A stretch of 64,000 nt of DNA from Rhizophagus clarus. Lineage: Eukaryota > Glomeromycota > Glomeromycetes > Glomerales > Glomeraceae. The translations under genes were made by a program, and so were the position numbers. Where the stretch lies: NCBI GenBank assembly GCA_015698045.1, contig BLAL01000060.1:870501-934500 (forward strand), in the 5' to 3' direction. The notes below the pieces were generated by a model. The model saw nothing but the letters and a program-made list of their open reading frames with translations, had not been told where the DNA came from and did no database searches. Each line of letters opens with the position of its first letter. Position 1 is the stretch's first letter. This document shows positions 31,440 to 45,159 of the stretch, in pieces.

Positions 31440-32690
31440 TGTTGTATTTTATTGTTATCTTTATTTTCTACTATTTGTTGTATTTTATTATGTTATCTTT
31501 ATTTGTATGAATAAAATTATTACTTAATAAATATTTCTTCATTTATATTTCAAACGTATTTATCAGTTTGTACAATAATAATATAATATTTATTTTATAA
31601 AATTTAAAGACTTAAAGCAATGCTTAGTTTAATTCTAAATAATGGATCAAAAAGGTGATAACGGCATTATTTATTATTTCAATTCAGCCATAGCACAGAT
31701 GATTCATCAAATTAAGTTTCAATTAATCTAGTTTTAAAATTCAATTAATTTATCAATTAAAACTTACGATAATGAAATATCGAAAAGCTCTAACCAAATT
31801 TTTCTAAATATTTATTAATTGGGAGAAAAATGTAAAAGTATTTTCAGTCGGTCATCTAATACAATTTTGCTCGTAAGAACTCGTGACGATCGACCTCGCA
31901 GTACATCATTAATTTGATTATCTATGATAATCTGGTAATTAATATATAAAAAAACATTCAGAAGATAAAAGCTGCTACACAATGTTCGTCTTCTGCTAAA
32001 CAACAGGAGAAAACACAAGTGGGCTACTAAAGAAGTTAAAACAACTTTCTTAACTCCTACCTTCCCCTTCCGACCAAAATATACCAAAAAATAAAAGGAG
32101 CGGTCTTTGCGATCTCACTTTATCGATCCAAAACATATTTATACTTAACGTAATCAATAACCGAATTTGTGTAAAATATATGTATTTCGCATTTAAACAA
32201 CTTTGCACTTACACATCAATCATACATGTAACAAACAGCATTTACGAACACATTTTCACATTAAGACATCCTTACACAGTATTTTATAATTTGGGTATTT
32301 GGATAATTAAAACTCAATAGTCGAGTGGGAACTAGGTTATCAAGAGTCTATATGTGAAGACGCCAAATTACGACTAGCTATAAACCAACGTTGAATCTAT
32401 CGGAACAAATAGGACTACTCGTTAAGCTCTTTCCGAATCGTCCACAGACCACAATTGAAGTTTGGATTTAAAGGCTTTGGATTTGAGATTTATTATAATG
32501 AGATCAGATTTTTTGGAAGAAATCACTCGAGGGTGCGAAGTGTAGCTTCAAATACAATGAATGATAAGATTACAGAGAAAGAAACGTAATCTTAGTGGAT
32601 GAAATCGAAAGTGATGGAGCATCACTGAACTAATTTAATTGATCAAGAAATAGTACCCAAAGCTTTTTTATAATTATTGGAAAATTCGAT
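31440..32690. other. No supported feature
   Basis: Begins with a duplicated TCTACTATTTGTTGTATTTT (31430-31500) and continues as AT-rich sequence. The 90-residue open frame on the minus strand at 31815-32087 has no recognised features. Confidence 0.45.
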
Positions 32691-33690
32691 CGTTATATAC
32701 AGTATCATATATGATAAACGTATGCTTGCAGAAAACGAAACGAGACTCTAACACTTGCCAAATCCGATCTTGTTTATAATGACGATAATGAGATAGTTCA
32801 AGTAAGTTTCTATGAAAAGATACTATTATACGTTAAAGATTACGCCTTTAATACCCGTTCTTCAATTACAAAAAAGGCTCATCCACATGGTAAAAGGCAA
32901 TAAGGCGCTTCACGATACCAGATTCGCGTATCGTAACCTGTCCGAGGTGAATATGATAGTGAATATGATGGTAAATATTACAGTACCTCCAAGTGCTAGC
33001 AAACGAGAGCGAAGAGCCAGAACTCGTAATCATTGACTTTGGTAAAACTAAGTTTTAGCGTAAGTAAAAGAAAATTTTGTTTATTCGATCTTTATATATC
33101 ATATATGATAAACATATATTTATTGTAGAAAACGAAAGGAGCCTCTAACACTTGCTAAACCCGATCTGTTTATAAAGACGAATGAGATACCTAGTTCAAG
33201 TAAGTAGAATGCAGTTTAATTGTAAGCAATAAAAAAATTCCATTCCATCAAAAAAAAAATCAAATTTCTTTAAAACAAATTAATATTAATATTATCGTGC
33301 CTTTCTATGAAAAGATATGATTATGCGTTAAAAATTACGTCTTTAATACCCGTTTGCCGATTACGGAAGAACAAAAATACAAGCTCATCCGCATGATAAA
33401 AGGCATTAAAACGCTTCACGACCTAGATTCGCGCATTGTGACCTGTCCGAAGTAAATATGATAGACGGGAGTGAAGAACCAGAACTCGTAATCATTCACT
33501 AATCGCGATGGTGTTTTAAGCGTAAGTAAAAGAAAATTTTGTTTATTCGATCGTTATATATCATATAGTAAACGTTATGTTCATTATAGAAAAAACGAAA
33601 GAGGCTTCTAACACTTGCCAAATCCGATCTGTTTACATATAAAGACGAAAATGAGATGATCAAGTAAGTAGAATGCAGATTAATCGTAAT
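32690..33690 (+). repeat. Tandem, decayed gene module (two to three units)
   Basis: Each unit has an acceptor (TTGCAG at 32728, TTGTAG at 33123, TTATAG at 33585) followed by an exon-like piece encoding LTLAKSDLVYNDDNEIVQ or relatives, a GTAAG donor, a piece like MKRYDYALKITSLIPV, and a piece ending EEPELVIIDFGKTKF or variants. The intron GTAAGTAAAAGAAAATTTTG recurs in two units. A fourth, partial copy lies at about 36640-36810. Stops and frame differences indicate pseudogenes. No family recognised. Confidence 0.5.
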
Positions 33691-34079
33691 TGCAGCGTTT
33701 GTACAGCGGACATTGTCCGCCAAATTTTTGTTATCGCTAACTCCATTGTGTCTCATTATTCATTTTTTCAAGATTGAATCAGGTTAAGCAAGATACAATA
33801 TTTTATTTGATCTTATTAAAATTGCCAGTTGTCCAGAATGAACAATACGAAGTAGAATTATATTATCATTTTATATCAGCAATTGAGATGCGACACGTTC
33901 GGGGTTTTCGTCCGGTCATATGTCTCACATTACTGTTATCAAGTGGAACATTTAAGATTGTCCAGGACAATAATTATAAGCCACAAAAATAATTTTTTTC
34001 AAATATGCCGTCGGTTTCCATCTATACCAACTAAATATATTGTTAAACAAAAGAAAAGATTAGAAATCTCAAAACCTTT

Positions 34080-36610
34080 TGTAAAGCATGCGTAGAAATG
34101 CTTGGAGAAGAAGAGGGACGAAAGATTTTATTTCCAAATAACACAGATCAAGCGGTTCAATATTTCAAAAATGTTCTCACTTTCTTGCTAAAACAAATGA
34201 AGAGGAACGAGTAATTATTTTTGCACTTTCACGAAGTAAAGAAGCGGATACTAGTAATAATATTATTCCAAGATTGATTCCTAGTAAAAGATCACGTAAG
34301 TATTTTATAACTTTTATTTTTTTTTTTTTTTTATATATTATAATATAATTATATAATTACATTGTTTAAACGAAAATTATCATTACGATTATTTATTTTA
34401 GTTGCAGATAATCATCAGGACCATCAACTCACAAAATAATCAACCGGTCTTCATGTTAGGGCCTATGGATAATTATATTGTTCGAAGCCTATCCAAGGAA
34501 GATTTTAAAAAATTCTATATGTTATTGCTTCGACTCGCAGTTTCTTATGAATGGGCATTATCATAGGTCAATAAACCTGAAGCAAAGATGTTGTTCGAAT
34601 TTTTAAATCCTTTTCTTAAGCTGACTGATCGTCGTGTTTTTGGTGGTGATATTTTAAATGATGCTATGGAAACTTCACTTATCCAGTAGCGTGACTTTGA
34701 TTTTTGTGATCAACTATTAGGAACAGTCTTATTAACTTAGAAGGAAAACCTTTGTTTGAAAGCAGTAGATATAAGTTCTGAGCGTGAGAATTATATTGAA
34801 AAAATACTTGAAGATTTAAAGAAAAAAGAAATTACTGTTTGTGCTATTGTTACTGATAGCACTCTGATAGCGCATCAGCATATGCAGCAGCTAGATATGG
34901 TAAAACTTATTTATTACTTTTAATTTACTTATTTAACTTAAAACTTATTTATTTTTCTATCTGTTAGATGTCAATAAGAATATCCAATAGATCAGTTGTA
35001 TTTTTACCGAGTTGCTCACCAATTCAACCTGCGTAGACGAGATTTTTAAAGAGTCTACTGAGTTTAATACTTCGATTGGTCGTGTAATCCGGCTTGCCAC
35101 TTATTTTAAAAATATTAATCATGAACTTGTTATTGCACGATTACGAGTTCAACAAGAAGAAACTTACAAAAAAAATATATTTCTATAGCTGTTTCTGGTG
35201 AAACGCGCTGGAATAGTATTTATATATGTGCATTAGTCCTTAAAAAACTCAAAGGGCATTGCAAGTAAGTTTATTATTTCGTTATTAGCATTAAATTTTT
35301 AAATTTAAATTAATTTTTTCATATTAGATATTAATTATTACTTAACTATTGAACCACCAGTAGTTGAATCTCGTCGCCAAGCAGGAGAAGAGCTACCCTT
35401 GCCACATGAAATATTTGAAATTATTAATTCTCCCACATTTTGGAGTCAAATTACAATTATTAGTCAAATACTTGATCCATATTGCAAATTATCAATGTAC
35501 TACAATGTGATATATTTCAAGTTGTACATAGCATGGGTTATTTGGCTTAGTATTGATTAGATTATTCGGATACTACATTATTTTCAAAATGATTGGTAGG
35601 CTGTTGGTGGAACAGCCCTCCCTTTTGCTTTCTTATTTATTACATCCTGAGTATAGGATCAGATGGAAAGACTGACGGATCCGCCGAGAAAGAGGCATTT
35701 GTCAAATGGAAAAACTGACGGATCGAGGAAGAGGCATCCGTTAGATGGAATAAACTGCCAGTACACCAAAGAATTAGGCTGATTGGACCGTATCATCAGT
35801 TGGAAACAATTGCCGGATGAAGAAAATTTTAAAGCTAAATAATATGGAAAAATTTAACGATTCAGTTTCTAATATTAATTATTCAAAATTTAAGTGGCTC
35901 ATGTATTATTATCGTACATGGTCTGGAAAGGAGCCAAAATGTATTCTTAGACTCTCAGTGAATTTAATGATTTCGGTTAGCTCAATATCCATTTGATCTT
36001 AATTCATATAGACAATTTAATAATGATGTTTGTTATTGGTATTCTATTAGTGTTTTATTAGTGTTTCAACAAATGAGCTGGGGTTTGTACTTTGTAGCTT
36101 GTAGTATTTTTGGCATTTATGTAAATGACGCTTCTGTTGATAGATTATGGAGCCATATGGTATTCTATAATCAAAACCCCATAATCGATTGATGGTATGT
36201 TTAAACATAATTATTTAATTTTTATATTTATATAAAGTATTCTAATATTTTTCTTTATTATACTATATAGTTAACTAAATCTCTTTCAATGAGTAAATTG
36301 AGAGCTGATATTACTTATAGCCATCACCTTCATAATTACTGAACCTGCTATTGACAATAATAATTATGTTAATCAAGATCCTGGTATTCTAAATGGTATT
36401 AATAACCCGGCCGATAATTTAGTACCAATAGAAGAGAATAATTCCGAAGAGTCAGACGATGAAGCTGATGAACCTCAATTAGAAAATGAATTGGCGAATA
36501 TCTTCAATGTTAGGTAGAATTGTTAGAAGAGGAGAAAAATAATGAATCTAACGGAGATTCTGATGAGGAGGATGATGATACAGACAATAATATGGTAAAT
36601 ATACATGATA
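34080..36610 (+). pseudogene. hAT-type transposase relic
   Basis: Pieces in order: KACVEMLGEEEGRKILFPNN (from 34085), NQPVFMLGPMDNYIVRSLSK then DFKKFYMLLLRLAVSYEW (34440 on), a stop, NKPEAKMLFEFLNPFLKLTD, ISSERENYIEKILEDLKKKE with VTDST, DPYCK near 35470, and finally VDRLWSHMVFYNQNP (36130-36170), the hAT C-terminal dimerisation motif. Many stops (for example after YEWALS and TSLIQ) and indels make it non-functional. It would have encoded a BED-finger hAT transposase; terminal repeats were not identified. Confidence 0.65.
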
Positions 36611-37019
36611 TTACTCAACTTGCCGTTCCATCAAAAAATAAATTAATATTAATATTACCGCTTTTTATCCAAAGTAAATATGACGGTAAATAATACCTCC
36701 GAAAAGTTGGTAGTCAGGAACTGGAGCTGGAACTCGTAATAATTGACTTATTAAAGCCAAGTTCATTTATGTTTTAGCGTAAGTAAAAAATTTTGTTTTA
36801 TTGATGACGCAGCAAGGAGAAAAAAAAAATGGTATGAGCATAGCGCTATTCGAAACACATATATGCACAATATAATTAGTAAATTTTCATCTGTTATTGA
36901 ACAGTTGGTCTGATGATGAGGTCGGAGCTTCTCCCATTTATGAAGCATATAAATTATACAGGTAAGATATTATAAACTAATTATGTTATGTATATTTTTT
37001 TATATAAACATAACAAAAC

Positions 37020-37730
37020 TTATAGTTAACAAATATTAAGATCCATAGAAATACTACCGTACCAAAATGATCATGCATTCTTCAGTATCTAATCGAGATG
37101 TATATGCGGCTGGAGTTCTAGTGTGATGAACATTTCCAGGTCAAGCACATTGGGGAAGTTGACACCGATCATGAGGATCTTAGAGAGAAATTGTGAAGGA
37201 TCTTATATTCACAATTTTGTATATTATTCGAATCTGAAACTATTAGACCAGCAAAAAAAAAAAAATTTTTCAGGAAAAAGGAAACAATAGTGGATTATAA
37301 CCCAAATCAAAAACTTGTTAAAGGAGGGAACTGAAGTCTTTCAACAACAACAATAACCGAATCAACTGGGTTTTGTGCAACCGGCTTCAACGGATTTTTT
37401 TTTTCAAAATTAAAAAAATATTATTTTCGCGAAATTAATGACGCCCTAAAATATTATGCATGGCATTAATTTATTAAATTTATCTAGTGAAAACCGGTTT
37501 ATTTGTTATTTAGAACTTATTTTATGCTACCTATGATAAAGGAGAAAATGTAAATATTATTAAATAAAACTTATAAAAAACAGCATTCATTCTGTTTAAT
37601 AAAAAATAGAAATATATTAATAATTCATTTATTTAATAAAAATACTTTTATTTAAAAAATAAAATTTAGTACATTTAATGCGAAACCTGCTTTGTATATC
37701 ACTATCATCGATAATGATGATCATTTTTTT
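37020..37730. other. No supported feature
   Basis: AT-rich, no convincing gene, repeat unit or element ends. Confidence 0.4.
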
Positions 37731-37769
37731 ATCTCATATATATAAGTAATAAAAAAAAATGTTTTAGAA

Positions 37770-38150
37770 ATATCGGATTTTTTTTTTGTAGGACTTCAGA
37801 ATCTACCGGATAGGTAAATTGGTGGGGTTGTGTGTGCATTCGTATGAGAATAAGGCCCAAGGAAACATACTAATGTATTTTTAATTTTTTTTTAGGACGC
37901 TAAACTGCTTGGTTTCTTCACTTGTAGGGAGATTGGATAAACTAGGCAGGTAAATCGAAGTGAATATGTGCGTGTATGTGGGAATAGGATTCAATTTCGT
38001 TAACGATTCATACTAATGTTTTTATTAATTTTTTATAATGCCGAACGTGATAAAACTAAACTTGGTATCAAAAGCTGATACTATTCCGAAATTATAATTT
38101 TTTTTTATATTAAGAAAATCGAACTGGACTTGATATTTTAAGGTGAGTGT
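37770..38150 (+). other. Short plus-strand mini-exon ladder
   Basis: TTTTTTGTAG then a 22-nt segment (GACTTCAGAATCTACCGGAT plus AG) then GTAAATTGG, followed by ACATACTAATG, TTTTTTTTAG, a second segment of about 54 nt ending AGGCAG, GTAAATCGAAG and another CATACTAATG. Both introns contain GTGTGTG and ATTCG-like words, so they are duplicated. Same design as the other ladders, opposite strand to most. Confidence 0.45.
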
Positions 38151-38329
38151 AGGTACGAGCAGAACATTTTTTTTTTATTTCTGAAAAATGTTTTTAATAA
38201 TTTGGACCTGTAGCTGGTATGAAGCGTATTTATATGCCAGTGCTATCTTATACTCTTACATGATGATACCACTTTTATCGACTTTCAAGAACGTATTTAG
38301 AACACGATTAATCTAGCTAATGAATTTAT

Positions 38330-41300
38330 GTCATGCATGATACCAAAATTAATGGAAAAGAGTCAGTGCTCATGATAATCAACCCGTCACTAAACTTGTT
38401 TGTTCATATGCGACAAGATAACGTAGTAGTACCTGCCACGAACGATAAAATCATTGGCGTTTTGTTTCTACAAAATGGAAAAAGGCGAAGTGGAAGAAGA
38501 GATTATATCGTTCAACTTTAGCATAATCAATATAAAAATTATCCAATGGTCAATAACGTATAACGTATTTTAATTCCTAGATTTTCTCAACTAATGGCAT
38601 TGCCAGAACAAGATCAGACGAACTCTTCGCCCTAGTTTTAAAGACGATCAATTCACTATTGGAACTACTCGTTTCCTTCCCTTCAGCAGCATTAAGACAT
38701 GAAGGTATATTCGGGATAAACAACATATGGCATCAGTTGTGTGCGGATCAAATCTTATAAATTAGTTGAACCTCGACGATCCATCATCGCTCGCTCACAT
38801 CACACAGTAATCCGTATACGTTCCGCACAACTAAATATTTGAAATGAAATATGATGACCTACGAGACATAAGAGGAGAATCGAAACATAACCAAAACTCT
38901 CTTTTGTCTTGCTAGATCCATGAACATAACGATAATCTTGATAGAGAGATTGGTGAATTCGGGAGGACACGCATTCGTTCTTTCTTTAGTAAAGATCACA
39001 ATTGCACACAGTTAACAACAAATCGCTGAAATTACCGCTATTTTTCGCCGATCAGCTATAATTAGACAGACATAACATTATTGCATGGTCTACGTTTAAG
39101 GCTCCTTTTTCAAAGTCAAGGCAAGAGGCCGTACGCCAAAATGATTCAATAAGATCTCCCACCTGCATTCAGAATAACAGGAACCTGAATTCTGATCTTG
39201 ATCTACTAATTAATCATTTAGCTCCGATACTAATTTTAGGTAGACTTTATTTTAGTTCATAATAGTGTCAATTATCTGGTTGTTATGATAGGACAAGTGG
39301 TGGAATGGTGCATACGAAAAGGGCTCCAGACACGAGCCAAAATTATCGTCCATTAGATTTGGAGTGTGGCAAAGAATGATAGCAGTGGTATCTAGAAAAT
39401 CAATAGAACTAATAGCCACTTGATTGTAGTATTTTTAGAATCCGATCATAGCTAAAGATAAAACACAAGCTTACATATGTAAGGATTAGATTAACTATCA
39501 AGTCTCTCTTAGATCGTTATATAATACAGAATCACGAACCAATAACAGGATAAATTTTTCAACAATGTAGATCAAAATCAAATTCATTTATCGACGTGGT
39601 GGTGGTCGATACAGGCTGTTCTTGGATTAATAGATGGATTACTGATAATGACATGATTACATGAAGAATGAATTGAATAAAATTCGCGGCAAATTACGTG
39701 AGCATAGTTCGGCTAACTAAAGTATCACCATAAAAATTCATGGTACAAAACACAGACTTACATTTTTACGCTAAATTACCACACAATATTTTTGGCCCAC
39801 TGTAACAATTAATACGGACAGGACGTCAATGCTATCACAAGATCTTATAATAATCGCTCTAGGAAATGGCTTAATCGAACAAAACATTAATATTGTTGAA
39901 GATACGTGTTCTTAAGGAAAAAATAAGATTAGGTTAATACTTAAGAAGGTTCTGCAAACTTTTTGGCAAAATGGAACTTGCCCATGCGACAGATTATGTT
40001 GTTTCATCCATAATGATAAAGAACGACTCCTGATAATGTCAAGAACTCAAATAAGAAGGACAAATCAAAGGGATTAAGTAAATTTGGTAGTGATCCGGTT
40101 CTTACGTTAGCGATTTCTCAAATTCCTCAGCCACCTTTAATGAACTCAGCCCTTCATCTTCAAATATTGAATTTTTAGCGTTTGCGAATGCTTACATTGT
40201 TCTTTCACCTGAAACTGTGATGCATCTTCGCCATCATCCGATCGTGATGATTAGACTGTTATTGTTTCGGCTAATTCAAGCATTAACAACACACCAACGA
40301 AGAAGACAAGATGTACTATTCTATTAAATAACGGCATCCTGGGTTTAATAATTATGATGGTGACGAAAACGGTGATGACGAGTTTCCTGTTCCACCTGGT
40401 AACCAATCTTATCAAGTGAATTGTTGAACGAGACCAAGGATGATTCTTTCTCAAATATTTAATGAAAACTCATACACAAGCGCATCGAAGGGCATCAATG
40501 ACTTCACGCAAATTGGATAAATTTCTTGGTTCCGTTACTAAAACTGATGCTTTAAGAGAACGAAGGATTAATATGAGCATTAACGTTAAACAATCGGGAG
40601 ATCGTGTCATTAATCCTTCAGCAATCACGCCTACACAACAACGAGGAAGTAGATTGACAATCTTTAGAAATTTGTATAGAGGATAAACATCAATATTTTT
40701 TATATTTATATATATTCACGGGTTCGTATCATCTAATAATAAGTTCCATATAGGGATCATTGATAATTATTATTATTTGGTTTGGAAACCTTTTATTTTT
40801 ATTATTTTTTTTTTTAACTTGCGATTCTTTTTTTTTTCATGTAATTATATAGCAGATAAATGAATTTGTGTTGATCTTCGCCTAATTTATTTTCGCATAG
40901 CAATTTTTATAGACATTTCCCTCATTTCCAGAACAACATTTCCGCAAGTTTATCCCCGTTATCTTCAACAACTCTAGTCGATTAGGACATCACATAAAAG
41001 TTGTAGAGGTTCCGTTGTAAGTTGATGAAAATCTCAAAAGATGATCATTTTTCACCAAACTGTTAATTAAAAATTTGCCTTTAGTCAGAACAGAAAGCCC
41101 ACACTATACGCCAATCTCACATGCCCATCATGTCTGCAAAGGGACGTTGTGGAATCATTTTTTCGAGTGCCCATCGTACCTTGATAAATGGAAGTCCATA
41201 CACGAAGAATTACTACAAACGTTTACTCTCCTTATTACTCAAGTTATCGATTGGCTTCAACAAATGAAATGTAATACGGATGACTGATCCTGATTTAAGC

Positions 41301-41745
41301 ATATTGACATTAGGGTGCGACTTTATATATATATATATAATTCTTCAGAGTATGTATTGATAAATTTTTTACTTTATTATTGGTCTGTTACAGTCCTTCC
41401 CATTTATTTAACTAACCAAATTTTTTGCACCTTTACGCACCGTTTACATCACCCTGGGCAGAAATTAGGATCATTTTTTGAACTGCCAATGATAAGACCT
41501 ATGGGTCTCATATACCTAAGTCAAATGAGAAACAGTTGGTTATAAAAGCACTTCTACAAAGAATTATTCTGGTCTTTTTTAAGACCTGCTACCAATTCTG
41601 ATATTATGACTGAAACAATTGAAGGATAATTGGCCGACCCTTGTCGCGAAACTGCCCGAATGTAGAGAACATAATAGAGCATTGAAGGCTAAACTCCCGG
41701 AATTACGAACGCGATTACGAAGCAATGATGGAGAATATTGAACAA
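38330..41745 (+). pseudogene. Scattered, highly decayed LINE-like coding remnants
   Basis: Landmarks are short. LFVHMRQDNVVVPATND (38390-38450) resembles the endonuclease part of Rhizophagus LINEs. SHAHHVCKGTLWNHFFECPS (41110-41180) resembles the zinc-binding C-x-H-x-C end of LINE ORF2. CREHNRALKAKLPELRTRLR (41660-41730) is a coiled-coil tail ending in a stop. Between them no frame stays open for long. The region may combine more than one element; assignment rests on short motifs only. Confidence 0.35.
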
Positions 41746-42029
41746 AAAAAAAAAAAAATAATAATTTTATCCATAGGATCTATTATATATAATTCATTTG
41801 ATTAATACTGTAATATATAAGCACTGTAGAAGCAGCTTAATTTATGCCAAACTTAAGCCCGACGTAATAAATAGAGAAAACATTAGAATTCAGATAGGAG
41901 TAAAACTTAACATGAAAATTATAATAAATGATTCACACAGTCAACCCTGCTACAGCAAATAATTTTCCAAATAGTGCTATACCAGCAAACGAGGAATATG
42001 GTCACAGATACATCTCCCATTTAGGGCGC

Positions 42030-42345
42030 GCAATATGTCAATGCTCCCGGCAACAACATCAAAGGTACCTTTGACTTTGAGTTAATGCGTCATCAGGAAG
42101 TTTTTTCCGCTTAAAATCCACATGGAAATCCACATCATATACCATGGAAAATTGTGGAATTCCAAATAATTCCAGTATTTTCCAGATACCCTGTGACGAA
42201 ACGCGTGGTATCATCGGCGTAGATCGAAGGTAATATACTGTATATGGATCCATGTAGGGCTATAGGAATATGTGGAATTCCACGTATTTCCAAACTAATC
42301 CATGTGGAATTACATGGTCCGATCTACCTAAAAATTTCCTGATGG
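42030..42345. repeat. Cluster of GGAATTCCA/TGGAATTCC palindromes
   Basis: TTCCA, ATGG and GGAATTCC words occur in both orientations (42118-42190 and 42245-42320), with CATGGAAAATTGTGGAATTCC and GAATATGTGGAATTCCAC as paired arms. The block ends at AAATTTCCTGATG (42332), the same terminus as the composite insertion at 17873-27500. It is probably a decayed inverted-repeat element. Confidence 0.4.
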
Positions 42346-42349
42346 TATC

Positions 42350-43118
42350 AACTCCTAGATCTTAACGATGATACTCGAATAATCAGAGTATTTTATTTAA
42401 ATATACGGATTTATTTATTATGGAAAGTTAGATTTAAAGGAATTACAAGGATCTGATGTTTCAAGCTTTCAATAGCGGTTGAAGAACCTAACTTTCAAGC
42501 CTTAATTCATGATCCTTTTGCTCTTTTCTCGATAATTTCGGATTATATTTTGAACTCCGAATTTTTGTTAAATTCTTTATAGTTAAATTTAAACGCACTA
42601 TAAATAGATATTGATACAACTTCGGGAATTATAAGACATGAATTTACAAATTTATTTTAGTAGATATATCACTAGATCCATAGGAAGATCAGATCATCGA
42701 TGATGCTTGAATGTTAATGTGATAAGTTTATGGTACACATTATATTATTAATTGGTCGGTTTATTTTTTTTTTTTTAATTACTATTGATAGTAATTAATT
42801 CCCATTTGTCATGTAATTTCTTTAATAAGGGGTTTTCAAATATTGGATAGTTATTCCTTTGATGAGACTTGGGTTGAAATAAAGTTTATTATATAGTAAT
42901 AACTCTGATAGTTTCCATCGGTTATTAGTTTGATTATTATTGAATATAAATAATAATAATTTTTTTCTTTTAATAAAAATAAGCTTCCATACACTCCCTC
43001 GCATCTTTCTTCAGTATTTGCGATTTACTGTGTTGATAGCTCTTTGCTTGGGCCACCTCTACACCTGTCGGATCTGTATACTTCATTGGGATCTGATACA
43101 AGTTGCAACTTGCAACTA
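42350..43118. other. No supported feature
   Basis: AT-rich sequence without recognised genes. The short open frames of about 60-75 codons on both strands lack features. Confidence 0.4.
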
Positions 43119-43120
43119 CT

Positions 43121-43884
43121 CATATCCGCCGATTTTCGGAATTAACAAAATTAGCCTAAATTAAGGAATTTGATGATAATTAGATAAAAATTAAGTTAAA
43201 TAAGTTTCACAAAAAGGATCACTCTTGTGCTACATGATCATATGACACAAATATCGAGAAATTACTTCAACAAAAGTAGCGTTAAAAAATTTTTTTCTTT
43301 CGTAAACTCCATATTAAACTCCCCATCAACTTCCCCATCAAACTTTTCCACCAGTTTTTACATTATGTAAGTTGAGAATTTTGGCAAGTATATTAGTAGT
43401 TATTTTACATTAAATATAACTTGGAGCTATTTTTTATTTTTTTTTCAATAGTTTATAAAAAAAATTTATTTAGGCAGCAAAATTATTCAAAAATAATCTT
43501 TCAATAAATAAATAATTCTAAGATTAATAACGATGTTTTAGTGAATTTAAATTATATATTGATTAGTTTATTTAGTTAAAATCTATTTGATATTCGTTAT
43601 TAATTATTTTTCAATCAATTTTTTTTCGTTAAATCATTATTCTGGTGCTTATTCTTACTTTTTTTTTTAAATAAACTAATTTTATAATATTTTTATTCCT
43701 TTTTTTAGAAATTTCTTCTACTGGTTTCAGGTTAAAGAGGTAAATTTTTTTGGAAAAGGTCTTAAAAGTTTTTTTAAGTATTTTTTGGCTTATTTTTTCT
43801 TATGTAGGGACGGTTTTGATCGATTTTAATCGGTACTGCGCCACATAATTGATGTTCGGCAAATTCCTCAAATCGGCGCATATG
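43121..43884. mobile_element. Non-autonomous inverted-repeat element, copy 1 (764 bp)
   Basis: Starts CATATCCGCCGATTTTCGGA and ends, inverted, CATATGCGCCGATTTGAGGA, giving imperfect terminal repeats of about 23 bp. It is almost identical along its length to 55713-56478, with only scattered substitutions and poly-T length changes. It encodes nothing. No target duplication was confirmed. The near identity means recent movement or duplication. Confidence 0.82.
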
Positions 43885-44559
43885 TGTATCTTTTCAATTT
43901 GTGTTATTAAGATCAGATCGTTCTAAGCCAGCGTAAGGGATTGTGGCCAAAACCTGTTTCCTCTGGTAGAGGTTGATATTCCAAAGAAATAATGTTTCCA
44001 TTATCATCAAATTGAAACTTTCATATATCATAATTTTCCTGAAGAATCAAACGCAATGCAGTCCCAGAAAACAAAGGTTCGAAACCCCCTGTAAAAATAT
44101 ATTAACTTTCCAAGCTAAAATAAAGAAATCTTTAAGTTAAAAAAAAAATAAAAATAAATTAATAAATAAATTAAAAGTTACCCTAATGACAAGAAAGGTA
44201 TATCCGCGAGAAACCCTAAATGATACAATGAGTTGAAAAAAGATTCACATTTAACCCGACGTGCTTGTTAAACACTGGGGTAAGCTGGAAATATGCACAG
44301 TCACCCACGTTTGTAGAATTTAAATAAAATATTTTTAACTAAAAATCTTTATTTATAATATAAAATCGTAATAAAATTTATAATAATAAAATATTAAACT
44401 CGTTCTAATCTATTTAATTCATTAAGAGACCCTAATTCATGTTTTCACAACTCTTATTCCCTTTTATACGTAAGACCAGTGGACTATGAAATTAGATCAA
44501 CTATTTCATTATAATATTTCATAAATAAAAAAATTATGTCCGGCGCCTTTAGAAAAATA

Positions 44560-45110
44560 TTTAGAGAAATTTAATCGTCGAAAATCCGAGAATCGGTACT
44601 TCAGAAGCCGTACGCTGGTCGTACTAACTTCCACTTAAATTTCTCCATTGTTGTAGTTAGATGTAGAATCGTTCTCGAGAGGATCATTTCTAAGTAAATA
44701 AATAAATAATAAATATTTATGTAAGGAATTAGAGGATAAATAGTTTTTAAATCAATCATTACTATTAGATTGAATTATATTTACCAAGAGCGGCATACTT
44801 TTCTTGATGCATTGGTATTGGGATTGTCCATTAGATATTTCAATAATAAAATATGGTGAGTGGACAATCCCAGATTTACCCCCATATTTTTGGAGTGCTA
44901 TTATTATGATAAATAACATAAATATTAGAATTACAAAATAATAACAGTTCGAAATAAGAAAAATAAGTATATAAAAAAATAAATAAATTTACCAAGTCAC
45001 GATGCACAATTCCTTCATCATGTAGGGCATGAGAAGATAAAATTACCATATTGGTTTTACCTTCCCACCCGCTATCAGCGTATTCCTCCAACACTAACGA
45101 AAAAAAAAAA
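44560..45110 (-). pseudogene. Protein kinase relic
   Basis: One exon (about 45105-44993) reads EEYADSGWEGKTNMVILSSH and ALHDEGIVHRDL followed by GTAAAT. This matches the kinase catalytic loop region (HRDL with the catalytic Asp) and the typical position of an intron in Rhizophagus tyrosine-kinase-like genes. A second piece (about 44845-44785) gives EISNGQSQY, matching EISSGQPPF of the C-lobe. The stretch between and after is not open. A fragment of the large kinase family, not a working gene. Confidence 0.5.
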
Positions 45111-45159
45111 AAAATTATTTTAGGTCTCACAAAAGTAAATGCATTAATACATCTGAATA

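Noticed and set aside
44040-44100. tRNA T arm at GGTTCGAAACC
   Set aside because: Stem bases beyond the loop do not pair well and no upstream tRNA arms fit.
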